From Sphingopyxis sp. GW247-27LB (lineage in GTDB: Bacteria; Pseudomonadota; Alphaproteobacteria; Sphingomonadales; Sphingomonadaceae): a DNA stretch of 64,000 nucleotides. Positions 1 through 7,619 of the stretch are shown piece after piece. Positions within the stretch are counted from its first letter, which is position 1, and each line of letters begins with the position of its first letter. The stretch lies in assembly GCF_002277025.1 (NCBI RefSeq), contig NZ_NIWD01000009.1:118841-182840 (forward strand). The letters run 5' to 3'. Under the pieces are notes generated by a model. It ran no database searches. It was not told the DNA's origin and was given only the letters and a program-made list of their open reading frames with translations. The position numbers and the translations under genes were made by a program.

Positions 1-1
1 G

Positions 2-166
2 AGCGCCCACCGCTGGGACAGCCGCGTCATCTTCGCCCGCGGACGCAGCCCCGACGCCGCCGAGGGCGTCACCAGCTTCCTCGAAAAGCGCGCGCCCAAC
101 TTCACCGCCAGCGTCGCCAACGACTATCCCGCGTTCGACGAGTTCGAGGAAACGCCGCCTTATTGA
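2..166 (+). CDS. Crotonase/enoyl-CoA hydratase-like protein, C-terminal fragment
   Basis: Only the last 54 residues lie in the window. The tail has an EGVTSFLEKRAPNF stretch followed by an aromatic, acidic end (EETPPY), which resembles the C-terminal EGxxAFxEKRxPxF signature of the crotonase superfamily. These enzymes act on acyl-CoA thioesters by stabilising an enolate. The catalytic core is outside the window, so substrate and reaction cannot be stated. The assignment rests on the tail alone. Confidence 0.55.
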   Translation, partial: SAHRWDSRVIFARGRSPDAAEGVTSFLEKRAPNFTASVANDYPAFDEFEETPPY

Positions 167-213
167 AGGCAGTGTCCGTTTTGGAGTGGGAAGTAGACGT
201 TTCCATCCAAAGT

Positions 214-298
214 GTACCCCGGCGAAAGCCGGGGCCCAGGGCGGTAGAAAGCCGACGTTGCGTGGCTACGCCCTGGGCCCCGGCTTTCGCCGGGGTAC
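214..298. repeat. Perfect 30-bp inverted repeat (REP-like)
   Basis: Two 30-bp arms, 214-243 and 269-298, are exact reverse complements, separated by 25 bp. Each arm itself contains a smaller palindrome (CCCCGGC gaaa GCCGGGG). The element sits between convergent genes and is followed by no T-run. Its form matches the dispersed palindromic repeats common between sphingomonad genes; it may act as an mRNA 3' stabiliser or weak terminator. Confidence 0.85.
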
Positions 299-336
299 AT
301 ATGGGATATTTCGCCTATCGGCCGCTAGCCGCCTTC

Positions 337-741
337 CTATTTCCGTCCCGCCTTCGCCGCGTTCGCAACCACCGCCTCGCGCACCAGCGCCTTGAACGCC
401 GCCGCGTCGACGCGATCGCCTTCGAACAGGTCGATCGCGCGCCGCGTGCCGCCGTCGAGGCTCGCATTGAACAGTCGCTTGGGATCGTCGAGCGCCGCGC
501 CGCGCGCGAAGGTCAGCTTGACCTTGTCCTTGTAGGTTTCGCCGGTGCACAGGATGCCGCCATGCTCCCACACCGGGACGCCGTGCGGATTCGACGGCTT
601 GCGCCACTTTACCGTCTCGGTCACCTCGGGCTCGGCTTCATGGATCAGCCCCCGCATCGTCGCGAGCATGTCGCCGCGCCAGCCGCCGAGCGCCGCGATC
701 TTTTCGTCGATCAGCGCCGGTGCGGCCTTGTCTTCGCTCAT
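337..741 (-). CDS. DUF1801 domain protein (distal copy)
   Basis: A 134-residue soluble protein with the DUF1801 (YdhG-like) fold: ETVKWRKPSNPHGVPVWEHGGIL followed by a KVKLTFARGAALDDP segment is the family pattern. The biochemical role of the family is not settled. ATG at 741 is preferred over the in-frame GTG at 747 because an AAGGA ribosome-binding site lies about 9 nt before the ATG and only 3 nt before the GTG. It is the last gene of the ArsR-led minus-strand operon and follows another DUF1801 gene after 13 nt. The two proteins are related but divergent. Confidence 0.8.
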   Translation of the reverse strand: MSEDKAAPALIDEKIAALGGWRGDMLATMRGLIHEAEPEVTETVKWRKPSNPHGVPVWEHGGILCTGETYKDKVKLTFARGAALDDPKRLFNASLDGGTRRAIDLFEGDRVDAAAFKALVREAVVANAAKAGRK

Positions 742-754
742 CGTCACTCTTCCT

Positions 755-1174
755 TCATTGTCCGGTGATCCAGCCGGGGATCGCCGCCGCCTGCTTCAGC
801 CAGCTCGCGACCTGCGCCTCGTCGACAGCCTCGTCCTCGTGGATATGGAAATAACGCGCGTCGGGGTCCTTCGATCCGACCGGCGGCAGCGGGGTCAGCG
901 CCGTGCCCTTGAAGAAGGTGACCTTGATATAGCGGGTGAAGCAATGGAAGCTGACGAACCAACCCTTCCCCTCGACCCCGTAGAAGGGCGAGTTCCAGCG
1001 CACCGACCTTTGGACCCCCGGCACGCTTTTTTCGATCAGCGCGTCGAGCCGTTTTCCCGCCGCGCTTTTCCAGCCGGGCATCGCGGCGATATAGGCCTGC
1101 ACCGGCGCGTCGCCGTCGCCCTTCGGGATTTGCGGATTGCCGCCCGACAGCAGCTTGGGTGCCTTGTCGGCCAT
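755..1174 (-). CDS. DUF1801 domain protein (proximal copy)
   Basis: About 139 residues with the DUF1801 features VRWNSPFYGVEGKGWFVSF and YIKVTFFKGTALTPLPP. The start ATG at 1174 has a good GGAGGG box 8 nt upstream; a longer in-frame reading to 1210 would add an Arg-rich stretch overlapping the upstream gene and is less likely. The gene begins 4 nt after the small membrane protein gene, so the two are probably co-translated. In actinobacteria and proteobacteria such proteins often accompany SRPBCC/ArsR pairs, as here. Confidence 0.8.
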   Translation of the reverse strand: MADKAPKLLSGGNPQIPKGDGDAPVQAYIAAMPGWKSAAGKRLDALIEKSVPGVQRSVRWNSPFYGVEGKGWFVSFHCFTRYIKVTFFKGTALTPLPPVGSKDPDARYFHIHEDEAVDEAQVASWLKQAAAIPGWITGQ

Positions 1175-1178
1175 GGCG

Positions 1179-1394
1179 CTATCCCTCCGCGCGACGCGAA
1201 CGCGCCGCATAGGGGAGGAAGAACATCCACAGGCCCGTGAGCGTCATCAGTGCGAGCGGGACGAGCGGCAGATAATAGACCCACTGCGCGGGCTCGCGTC
1301 CGAGGCCCAGCGTCAGGAAGATGCCCGCGACCACGGCCGTGAACAGGATCGACAGCCAGCGATGCAACTGGCGGATTCCCTGATTCCAGTTCAT
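1179..1394 (-). CDS. Small two-helix membrane protein
   Basis: A 71-residue protein with two predicted membrane helices (about residues 14-30 and 40-61) and a basic C-terminal tail (ARSRRAEG). A strong AAGGGAGG ribosome-binding site lies 8 nt before the ATG. It sits in the ArsR-led operon between the SRPBCC and DUF1801 genes. I recognise no family function; the WVYYLPLVPLALMTLTGLWMFFLP segment suggests a cytochrome b561-like or PepSY-tail-like membrane stub, but no haem-ligand histidine pair is present apart from one His in the N-terminal HRW. Confidence 0.65.
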   Translation of the reverse strand: MNWNQGIRQLHRWLSILFTAVVAGIFLTLGLGREPAQWVYYLPLVPLALMTLTGLWMFFLPYAARSRRAEG

Positions 1395-1410
1395 CTCTTT
1401 TCCTCCCTTA

Positions 1411-1821
1411 TCAGTCGATCCGCGCGAGCAGGTCGTCGAGCGCGGTCAGGAAGCGCGGCCAGCCGGCCTTCGCGCCATGATAGGCGAGTTTCTGGTCGGG
1501 CTGGAACCCCCGCTGTTCCATGCGCAAAAGCGTGCCCGCCGCGGTCGGGGTGAGCGTCCAGGTCACCGTGCTTTCGAGCCCCATGCCGTCCCAGCTATAG
1601 GCGAGCGTGCGTTCGGGCTCGACCTCGACCACCTCGCAATCGACATGGCCCCAGTCGGCACCGAAACGAAAGCGGTGGCCAGGCGTCGGCGCGACGTCCC
1701 CCGCCATCAGCCATTCGGCGACCAGATGCGGCTGGGTCAGCGCGCGCCAGATCTTCGCGGGCGGGTGCGCGAACTCGCGCTCGACCACGACGCTGCGCGC
1801 CTCGATTGCCGTTTCGTTCAT
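1411..1821 (-). CDS. SRPBCC (AHSA1/START-fold) protein
   Basis: A 136-residue single-domain protein of the SRPBCC superfamily: VEREFAHPPAKIWRALTQPHLVAEWLM at the N terminus and ESTVTWTLTPTAAGTLLRMEQRGF near the C terminus are typical of AHSA1-type members that bind hydrophobic ligands. Its ATG overlaps the stop of the ArsR gene by 4 nt (ATGA), so the two are translationally coupled. ArsR-SRPBCC pairs are a recurrent arrangement in which the regulator controls its own pair. The ligand is unknown. Confidence 0.85.
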   Translation of the reverse strand: MNETAIEARSVVVEREFAHPPAKIWRALTQPHLVAEWLMAGDVAPTPGHRFRFGADWGHVDCEVVEVEPERTLAYSWDGMGLESTVTWTLTPTAAGTLLRMEQRGFQPDQKLAYHGAKAGWPRFLTALDDLLARID

Positions 1822-2141
1822 TGATCCATCCTTTTCAGCACATCGTCGAGATCGTCGAACCGCGCGTCCCAGAAGCGCGCCATCCGCTCGGTCCAGTCGA
1901 CGAGCGGCGCGAGCGCCGCCGGGCGCGCACTGTAATAGGCCTGTCGCCCCTGCTGGCGGTCCTGCACCAGCCCCGCCTGCCTGAGCACCGCGAGATGCTT
2001 AGACACCGCGGGCTGCGAGATGCCGGCGGGAGCGGTCAGCGCGCCGACGCTCTGCTCGCCGCTCTCGCACAATCGCTCGAACAGCGCGCGGCGCGTGGGA
2101 TCGGACAGGGCCTTGAACAGCAAGTCGCGGGTTTCGATCAT
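1818..2141 (-). CDS. ArsR-family HTH regulator
   Basis: A 107-residue winged-helix repressor. FKALSDPTRRALFERL at residues 9-24 is the ArsR N-terminal signature and ISQPAVSKHLAVLRQAGLV (about 41-59) the recognition helix. The metal-binding ELCVC motif of classical arsenic/cadmium sensors is absent, so this is one of the non-metal ArsR regulators found beside SRPBCC genes. It heads a five-gene operon (ArsR, SRPBCC, membrane protein, two DUF1801). Palindromic sites at 2146-2196 directly upstream suggest autoregulation. Confidence 0.9.
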   Translation of the reverse strand: MIETRDLLFKALSDPTRRALFERLCESGEQSVGALTAPAGISQPAVSKHLAVLRQAGLVQDRQQGRQAYYSARPAALAPLVDWTERMARFWDARFDDLDDVLKRMDQ

Positions 2142-2145
2142 CTCA

Positions 2146-2196
2146 ATCCATAACCTCTTGGCTATGGTTTAATCCATAACCATCGGGATATGGATT
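2146..2196. promoter_or_regulatory. Putative ArsR operator cluster
   Basis: The 50 bp before the ArsR start contain ATCCATAACC twice (2146-2155 and 2172-2181), plus a perfect inverted pair AATCCATA (2171-2178) and TATGGATT (2189-2196), plus tATGG...CCATa around 2163-2177. This repeated CCATA/TATGG pattern is much more A+T-rich than its surroundings. An ArsR dimer site is inferred from position and symmetry. Confidence 0.6.
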
Positions 2197-2211
2197 CGTC
2201 AACCCCGAACG

Positions 2212-3843
2212 CTAGGCGGCGTCATAGGCGTTGCGCCCGCGCCGCGCCGTCATGCTGTGCGTGCCCGCGAGCGTACGCGAGCGTTCCGCCACCGTATCGA
2301 GGAAATGCCAGTTCGCGGTCATCGTCTCGGGCGTCAGCGCGACGGTCGCATAGCCGCGCCGCTGGGTGTTCGCCCAGCGCAGCTGCGGCGACGAGCGGCG
2401 CAGCGCGGCGGCGCGGTCGGCATCGCCCACCCCTTTCGCCGCCGCCTCGATTCCGGGCGAGCTGACGCTGTGTCCGCCGACCTCGACCCCGGCGGGGCGG
2501 CCGTCGTGCGGCAGGTCGAACGCCCAGCCATTATGGCTGTCGCCCGCGAGCGAGACGAAATTGGCGCCCGCCTGCTGCGCCGCACCGAGCAGCCGCGCGC
2601 GTGCCGCCGGATAGCCGTCCCAGGCGTCGAAATTATAGGGCAGGCCCGCCGCCGCGCCGAGCTGCGCGGTCTTCACCCGCTCCATGACATAGTCGGGCGC
2701 GTCGGCGCCGAACCAGTTCGCGGATTCCGGCGGGCTGAAGGTGGTGCCCATCAATACTTGCTGCGCACAAACCTGCCAGCGCTTGCCGGCGCGCACCGAG
2801 GCGCGGATCGCGTCGGTCAGCCACTTTTCCTGCTGCACGCCGAGCATCTGCCGCGCCGGATCGCGGTAGCGCGTGTCGCGGAACTGGCGGAGCGCCGCGG
2901 CGGGATCGCCCGCGTCCTTGACGATGCTGCCGATGCTGAACGGCTTGTCGCGGCCGCTGATCCGCGTTTCGGGGAGGAAGATGGTCGCGAGATCGCCGAC
3001 CTCATAATGGCGCCAGCGCGTCTCGGCGACCGGCATCCATTCGCGATAGGCGCGCTCGGCGGCAGCGGCGCGGGCGCTCCATTCGCCTTCGTCCGGCTGA
3101 TGATTCTGCGCGCCGCCGCTCCATGTGTCGTTGGCGAATTCATGATCGTCCCACTGCGCGATCATCGGGAACAGTTGATGGAGCCGCTGAAGATCGGGGT
3201 CGCTGCGATAGGCGGCGTAGCGCAGCCGATAGTCGGCGAGCGCGACGATCTCGTGATCGGGCTGGATCGCGCGGCCGGGCACCGCTTCCTTCAGCGCCGG
3301 ATATTGGCCGACCTTATATTCGTACAGATAGTCGCCGGCATGGACGATAAGGTCGATGTCCTCGCGCGCCGCGGCGTGGCCATAGGCGTTGAACCAGCCG
3401 AACGGCATGTTGGCGCAGGAAAAGAGCGCGAGGTTGAAGGCGGCGGTCGGTCCCGCGGGCAGCGTTCGCGTCCGGCCGGTCACCGACTTGCTGCCGTCGG
3501 GCGCGATGAAGCGATAGAAATACCAGCGGCCCGACTGAAGCCCGTCCACGACGATCTTCGCGACATGGTCGCGCTCGCCGGTCGCGGCAACTTCCCCGCC
3601 CCCGGCGATTCGGGCGAAGTCGGGGCTTTCCGAAATCTCGGCGGTCAGCATCGTATCCGACGGCGCGGCATAGCGCGTCCACAGCAGCACCGAATTGGCC
3701 CCCGGCTCGCCGCTCGCAACGCCGTGGGTGAAGCCCTGCGCCATCATTGCAGCCGCCGCGCCGGGCAGCGACAACGCCGCGAGCCCCGCAGCGCCGAGTC
3801 CGATCAACTGCCGCCGGTCCATCTCCGCCCACAGCTGGTGCAT
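2212..3843 (-). CDS. phoD: Alkaline phosphatase D (PhoD-like) phosphoesterase, Tat-exported
   Basis: 543 residues. The N terminus has a twin-arginine signal (MDRRQLIGLGAAGLAAL, residues 8-24) ending in AAAAM, so export is by Tat, as known for PhoD enzymes that fold with metals in the cytoplasm. Family motifs follow: GVASGEP near 40, HAGDYLYEY near 168, QWDDHEFANDTW near 232 and AGDSHNGWAFD near 436, which carry the predicted metal ligands. The family hydrolyses phosphomono- or diesters in the periplasm. A GGGAGAG box precedes the chosen ATG; Met8 is an alternative start. Confidence 0.9.
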   Translation of the reverse strand: MHQLWAEMDRRQLIGLGAAGLAALSLPGAAAAMMAQGFTHGVASGEPGANSVLLWTRYAAPSDTMLTAEISESPDFARIAGGGEVAATGERDHVAKIVVDGLQSGRWYFYRFIAPDGSKSVTGRTRTLPAGPTAAFNLALFSCANMPFGWFNAYGHAAAREDIDLIVHAGDYLYEYKVGQYPALKEAVPGRAIQPDHEIVALADYRLRYAAYRSDPDLQRLHQLFPMIAQWDDHEFANDTWSGGAQNHQPDEGEWSARAAAAERAYREWMPVAETRWRHYEVGDLATIFLPETRISGRDKPFSIGSIVKDAGDPAAALRQFRDTRYRDPARQMLGVQQEKWLTDAIRASVRAGKRWQVCAQQVLMGTTFSPPESANWFGADAPDYVMERVKTAQLGAAAGLPYNFDAWDGYPAARARLLGAAQQAGANFVSLAGDSHNGWAFDLPHDGRPAGVEVGGHSVSSPGIEAAAKGVGDADRAAALRRSSPQLRWANTQRRGYATVALTPETMTANWHFLDTVAERSRTLAGTHSMTARRGRNAYDAA

Positions 3844-3875
3844 CGCATCTCTCCCGTCCGTGCCGGCGGCGCCGG

Positions 3876-3937
3876 CTAGAGTTTTATCGTGTTTTCCGAG
3901 TCGTCAGGTGATTCCACCTGACTTGAAAACACTCTAG
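3876..3937. repeat. Nested palindrome between convergent/tandem minus genes
   Basis: CTAGAG (3876-3881) pairs with CTCTAG (3932-3937), GTGTTTTC with GAAAACAC, and the core GTCAGGTG with CACCTGAC around an ATTC loop. The arms are A+T-rich outside and G+C-rich inside, like an intrinsic terminator readable in both directions. The right end supplies the TAG stop codon of the DUF3667 gene (3934-3936), so the element abuts and completes that coding sequence. Confidence 0.75.
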
Positions 3938-5019
3938 CCCATCGCCCCCAGCGCCAGCAGCATCGTCACGAACAATGTCACCGCCATGACGCTGAAGAGC
4001 AGCAGCAGCGAGGTCCGCGCGAGCGCGCCGATCCGCGACGAGCGATAGGCGCCGCGAAGCTGGCGATACATGTGAAAAGGAACGTAGAAGACCGCGAATG
4101 TCGTCACCCACCCCATCGCCGGCGTCATCGCGAACAGCCGCACCGCGACGAACAGCAGCAGCATGAAGCTGATCGAGTAAGTGACGAACACGAAATGGTC
4201 ATAGGTGTGGAAGCGCCGGCTGAACGGATAGAGCAGCCACAGGAAGGGCAGCGACAAGGGGATCAGCGCCCAGGCGAATTTATAGGCGTTCGCCTGCACC
4301 TTGTAGAGCATCAGTCCCGGATTGGCCTGTGCCTTGGCGATGCCATGGTCGACGAAGGCGATGCCGGTGCGAATCTCGGCGCGCGCGAAGCGACCCTCGG
4401 GCGTTTCCCTGCCTTCGCCCGGCGTGCCGGCATGATCGAGAAGGCCGAGATATTCGGCGCTCTGCATCAGCGTATAGCGCTGCTCGGCGAGCAATTTGCG
4501 CTGGCCGTCGGCGAGGTCGGCCTTGGCGAGCTGGGTGTCGATCGTCGCCACCTCATGCTCGAGCCGCGAGCGAACCGCGCTCGTTTCGGTCTGGCTGGTC
4601 ACCATGTCCTGCAGGCCGTGTCCCGACGAGCCGCTACCGACGAAGGACAGGACCGCGTAGGTCAGGAATACCGCGAACAGGAACAGCGACAGGGGCGAGA
4701 TGAAGCGCGCGCGCTCGCCGTGGATGTAGCGGCGCGTCAGGTCGCTGGGGCGCCAGGCAAGCAGCGGCAGCGTGTTCCACAGCTTGCCCTCGAAATGGAA
4801 GATCGCATGGACCAGATCGTGCCCGATCGCGCCGAACGTCCGGTGCACGTCGACGCGCTGGCCGCAACGATGGCAGTGCGAGCCGACCAGCGTCGTTCCG
4901 CAGTTGAGGCAGCGCTGGCCCGCGTGCCCATCCGCCGCGCCGCCGTGGCGCGGTTCGACCGCGCGTGCCGCCAGCCCCGCGGTCACCGCCGCTCCGATAC
5001 CCTCGATATCCCCGCTCAT
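3934..5019 (-). CDS. DUF3667 membrane protein with N-terminal zinc ribbon
   Basis: 361 residues. Residues about 37-53 hold a zinc ribbon (CLNCGTTLVGSHCHRCGQ, two CxxC pairs). Then comes the DUF3667 signature LVHAIFHFEGKLWNTLPLLAWRPSDLTRRYIHGERARFISPLSLFLFAVF (about 68-118), followed by a polar middle part and four or more membrane helices in the C-terminal half. Function of the family is unknown. The gene is monocistronic on the minus strand, divergent from proA with 78 bp between starts. Confidence 0.85.
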   Translation of the reverse strand: MSGDIEGIGAAVTAGLAARAVEPRHGGAADGHAGQRCLNCGTTLVGSHCHRCGQRVDVHRTFGAIGHDLVHAIFHFEGKLWNTLPLLAWRPSDLTRRYIHGERARFISPLSLFLFAVFLTYAVLSFVGSGSSGHGLQDMVTSQTETSAVRSRLEHEVATIDTQLAKADLADGQRKLLAEQRYTLMQSAEYLGLLDHAGTPGEGRETPEGRFARAEIRTGIAFVDHGIAKAQANPGLMLYKVQANAYKFAWALIPLSLPFLWLLYPFSRRFHTYDHFVFVTYSISFMLLLFVAVRLFAMTPAMGWVTTFAVFYVPFHMYRQLRGAYRSSRIGALARTSLLLLFSVMAVTLFVTMLLALGAMG

Positions 5020-5097
5020 GCGCTCTGCCTAAAGCCGCGCGCGTCAGGGCGCAACGGGACTTTCGCGGCCGCGGCAAAGCGTGATAGGGCAAAGGCC

Positions 5098-6381
5098 ATG
5101 AGTACCGAGACGCTGATCCACCCGCCCGTTCACGACGCCGACGCGCTGATCGCCGACATGGGCGCGCGCGCGCGCGCCGCCGCGAAACGCATGGCGGTCG
5201 CGCCGACGGCGAAGAAGGCCGAAGGCCTGCGTGCCGCCGCGGCCGAGCTTCGCGCGCAGGCACCGGCGATCCTCGACGCCAATGCCCGCGACATGGCGGC
5301 GGGCGAGGCGAACGGGCTGACCTCGGCGATGCTCGACCGGCTGCGGCTCGACGCGGGCCGCCTCGGCGCGATCGCCGACGCGGTCGAGGCGGTGGCCGCC
5401 CTCCCCGACCCCGTGGGCGCCGAGATCGACCGCGCGACGCGCCCCAACGGCATGGTGCTGAGCCGCGTGCGCGTGCCGCTCGGCGTGATCGGCATCATCT
5501 ATGAAAGCCGCCCCAACGTCACGGCCGACGCCGCGGCGCTCGGCCTGATGTCGGGCAATGCGGTGATCCTGCGCGGCGGCAGCGAGGCGGTGCATTCGAA
5601 CCGCGCGATCCACGCCGCGCTCGCCGCCGGGCTCGCCGAGGCGGGACTGCCGGCTGACGCGGTGCAGCTCGTGCCGACGCAGGACCGCGCCGCGGTCGGC
5701 GCGCTGCTCCGCGCGCAGGGCCTCGTCGACATCATCATCCCGCGCGGCGGCAAGGGCCTCGTCGCGCGCGTGCAGGACGAGGCGCGGGTGCCCGTGCTCG
5801 CCCATCTCGACGGCATCTGCCACCTCTATATCGATGCCGCTGCCGACCCCGAACAGGCGACCCTCCTCGCGGTCAACGCCAAGATGCGCCGCACCGGTAT
5901 CTGCGGCGCGACCGAGACGATCCTGATCGACCGCGCCTATTCCGCGCCGCGCGCCATCGTCGACGCGCTGGTCGCGGCGGGCTGCGAGGTGCGCGGCGAC
6001 GAGGCCATCGCGGCGCTGAGCCCGCACGTCACGCGCGCGAGCGCGAACGACTGGGACTGCGAATATCTCGACGCGATCGTCTCCATCGCCGCGGTCGACG
6101 GGATCGAGGGCGCGCTGGCGCACATCGACGCGCATTCGAGCCGCCATACCGACGCGATCGTCACCGAGGATGCGGCCGCCGCCGAACGCTTCCTCGCCGA
6201 GGTCGACAGCGCGATCGTCATGCACAACGCCTCGACCCAGTTCGCCGACGGCGGCGAATTCGGCCTGGGGGCGGAGATCGGCATCGCGACCGGGCGCCTC
6301 CACGCGCGCGGGCCGGTGGCGCTCGAAGGGCTGACGACGTACAAGTGGCTGGTGCGCGGAAGCGGTCAGACGCGTCCTTGA
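5098..6381 (+). CDS. proA: Glutamate-5-semialdehyde dehydrogenase (gamma-glutamyl phosphate reductase)
   Basis: 427 residues, usual length for ProA, which reduces gamma-glutamyl phosphate to glutamate semialdehyde with NADPH in proline synthesis. Recognisable blocks are VRVPLGVIGIIYESRPNVT, GNAVILRGGSEA, IIPRGGKGL and the nucleophile segment RRTGICGATET with Cys near residue 269. The ATG at 5098 gives the normal N terminus; the reading frame remains open upstream but that part is antisense to the DUF3667 gene. It starts the run of genes that continues with the toxin-antitoxin pair and nadD. Confidence 0.97.
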   Translation: MSTETLIHPPVHDADALIADMGARARAAAKRMAVAPTAKKAEGLRAAAAELRAQAPAILDANARDMAAGEANGLTSAMLDRLRLDAGRLGAIADAVEAVAALPDPVGAEIDRATRPNGMVLSRVRVPLGVIGIIYESRPNVTADAAALGLMSGNAVILRGGSEAVHSNRAIHAALAAGLAEAGLPADAVQLVPTQDRAAVGALLRAQGLVDIIIPRGGKGLVARVQDEARVPVLAHLDGICHLYIDAAADPEQATLLAVNAKMRRTGICGATETILIDRAYSAPRAIVDALVAAGCEVRGDEAIAALSPHVTRASANDWDCEYLDAIVSIAAVDGIEGALAHIDAHSSRHTDAIVTEDAAAAERFLAEVDSAIVMHNASTQFADGGEFGLGAEIGIATGRLHARGPVALEGLTTYKWLVRGSGQTRP

Positions 6382-6401
6382 ATCATTTGTATACAAGTGA
6401 T
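6382..6401. promoter_or_regulatory. Palindromic operator of the toxin-antitoxin operon
   Basis: ATCATTTGTATACAAGTGAT is a 20-bp palindrome with one mismatched pair; its core TTGTATACAA (6387-6396) is perfect. It ends 11 nt before the antitoxin start. Ribbon-helix-helix antitoxins bind such short palindromes to autorepress, so this is the probable operator and overlaps the likely promoter. No clear Shine-Dalgarno sequence lies between it and the ATG. Confidence 0.7.
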
Positions 6402-6412
6402 ACATTGCGACC

Positions 6413-6685
6413 ATGACCAAGCATTCCGTCATCTCGACACGTATCGATGCCGACACCATGGCGCTGATGGACAACCTCGCTACGGCGCAGGGTCGCAGCA
6501 GGGCTTGGCTGGTAGCGCAGGCCGTGCGTGAATATGCCGAACGCGAAGCCGAAATGCTGGCTTTTATCGAAGAGGGCGAACGATCCGCTCGCGAGGAGCC
6601 TTTGATCTCCGCCGAAGAGATGCAGGAATGGATTGCCGCCAAGCGGAAAGAAATCCGGGCCAAGCGAAATAAAGACGCGGCGTGA
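6413..6685 (+). CDS. Ribbon-helix-helix (CopG/ParD-like) antitoxin
   Basis: 90 residues. SVISTRIDADTMALMDNLATAQGRSRAWLVAQAVREYAERE (about 5-45) is a ribbon-helix-helix DNA-binding domain: a short beta strand, then two helices. The C-terminal half is charged and probably wraps the toxin. Its stop overlaps the start of the downstream ParE-like gene by 4 nt (GTGA), typical for this class. By family knowledge it neutralises the toxin and represses the operon through the palindrome just upstream. Confidence 0.88.
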   Translation: MTKHSVISTRIDADTMALMDNLATAQGRSRAWLVAQAVREYAEREAEMLAFIEEGERSAREEPLISAEEMQEWIAAKRKEIRAKRNKDAA

Positions 6686-6969
6686 CGCCGGTTCACTGGT
6701 CCCGTCTTTCACGTGAAGACCTGAACAGTGCGGTTGATCGTCAGGTCGATGCGAATTTCGACATGGCGGACGCGCTGCTCGAAGAAGCGGCCAAAGCAAC
6801 TATTTTCCTCGCGACCTCGCCCCGCGGCGGCACACCGGTCGGCGCGCAAGGCCGGCGAAAATGGCGGCTCGGAAAGCTGCCATACGCCCTGATCTACCAC
6901 GTCGATTCGAAACGCGTTCTGATCCTCCGAGTCTCGCATTTGCGCAGCGACTGGCGGACCCTCCTGTGA
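6682..6969 (+). CDS. ParE/RelE-superfamily toxin
   Basis: 95 residues starting with GTG at 6682, overlapping the antitoxin stop. VHWSRLSREDLNSAVDRQVDANFDMADALLEEAAKATIFLATSPRGGTPVGAQGRRKWRLGKLPYALIYHVDSKRVLILRVSHLRSDW has the RelE/ParE plan: two N-terminal helices, then the central RKWRLGKLPYALIYHV sheet and a C-terminal RVLILRVSHLRSDW strand (ParE: VLRVLHGRRDW). ParE members poison DNA gyrase, RelE members cleave mRNA; the sequence alone leans to ParE. Its TGA overlaps the GTG start of nadD. Confidence 0.88.
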   Translation: MTPVHWSRLSREDLNSAVDRQVDANFDMADALLEEAAKATIFLATSPRGGTPVGAQGRRKWRLGKLPYALIYHVDSKRVLILRVSHLRSDWRTLL

Positions 6970-7619
6970 TCGCCACCGGCCTCCTCGGCGGCAGCTTCAA
7001 TCCTGCGCATGGCGGGCACCGGGCGATCAGCCTCGATGCGATCGCGGCGCTCGATCTCGACGAATTGTGGTGGCTCGTCTCGCCCGGCAATCCGCTCAAG
7101 CCCGCCGCCGGCATGGCGCCGCTCTCCGCTCGGCTCGCCTCGGCGCAGCGGATGGCGCGGCGCTCGCCGATCCGCGCGACGGCGATCGAGGCCGAGCTCG
7201 GCACGCGCTATACCGTCGATACGCTGAAAAAGCTGGTCCGCCGCTATCCGAATCGCCGCTTCATCTGGATCATGGGCGCCGACAATCTGGCCCAGTTGCC
7301 CCGCTGGCGCGACTGGCGGGGGATCGCGCGATTGATGCCGATTGCGGTGGTCGCGCGGCCGGGCTATAATGGCCGCACCCACGCCGCGCAGGCGATGGGC
7401 TGGCTTCGGCGCTTCGTCCGGCCCGCGAACCAGAAAGCTGATTGGACGGACTGGAGACCGCCTGCCCTCGTGTTCCTGCGATTTTCGCCCGATGTGCGAT
7501 CCGCAACCGCTATACGGCAGGCCAATCCCCGCTGGTTCGAACGCTATGCAGGCCGCGGCTTCCGCGACCCGTTGACGCATTCGCGCCTGCGCGATGGCAA
7601 AAGGAAAGGACCCGCTTGA
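6966..7619 (+). CDS. nadD: Nicotinate-nucleotide adenylyltransferase
   Basis: 217 residues from GTG at 6966. The N terminus VIATGLLGGSFNPAHGGHRAIS carries the nucleotidyltransferase GSFNPxHxGH motif, and VRSATAIR near the C terminus is the SxxxxR motif. NadD adenylates nicotinate mononucleotide to deamido-NAD in the NAD pathway and is generally essential. The GTG start overlaps the ParE stop by 4 nt (GTGA); no separate promoter space exists, so it is probably translated by coupling. A longer upstream reading would lie inside parE and has no homology. Confidence 0.95.
   Translation: MIATGLLGGSFNPAHGGHRAISLDAIAALDLDELWWLVSPGNPLKPAAGMAPLSARLASAQRMARRSPIRATAIEAELGTRYTVDTLKKLVRRYPNRRFIWIMGADNLAQLPRWRDWRGIARLMPIAVVARPGYNGRTHAAQAMGWLRRFVRPANQKADWTDWRPPALVFLRFSPDVRSATAIRQANPRWFERYAGRGFRDPLTHSRLRDGKRKGPA

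Noticed and set aside
6382..6969. A mobile-element origin for the toxin-antitoxin pair
   Set aside because: No transposase, flanking duplication or attachment site is visible; only insertion relative to typical gene order is suggested.
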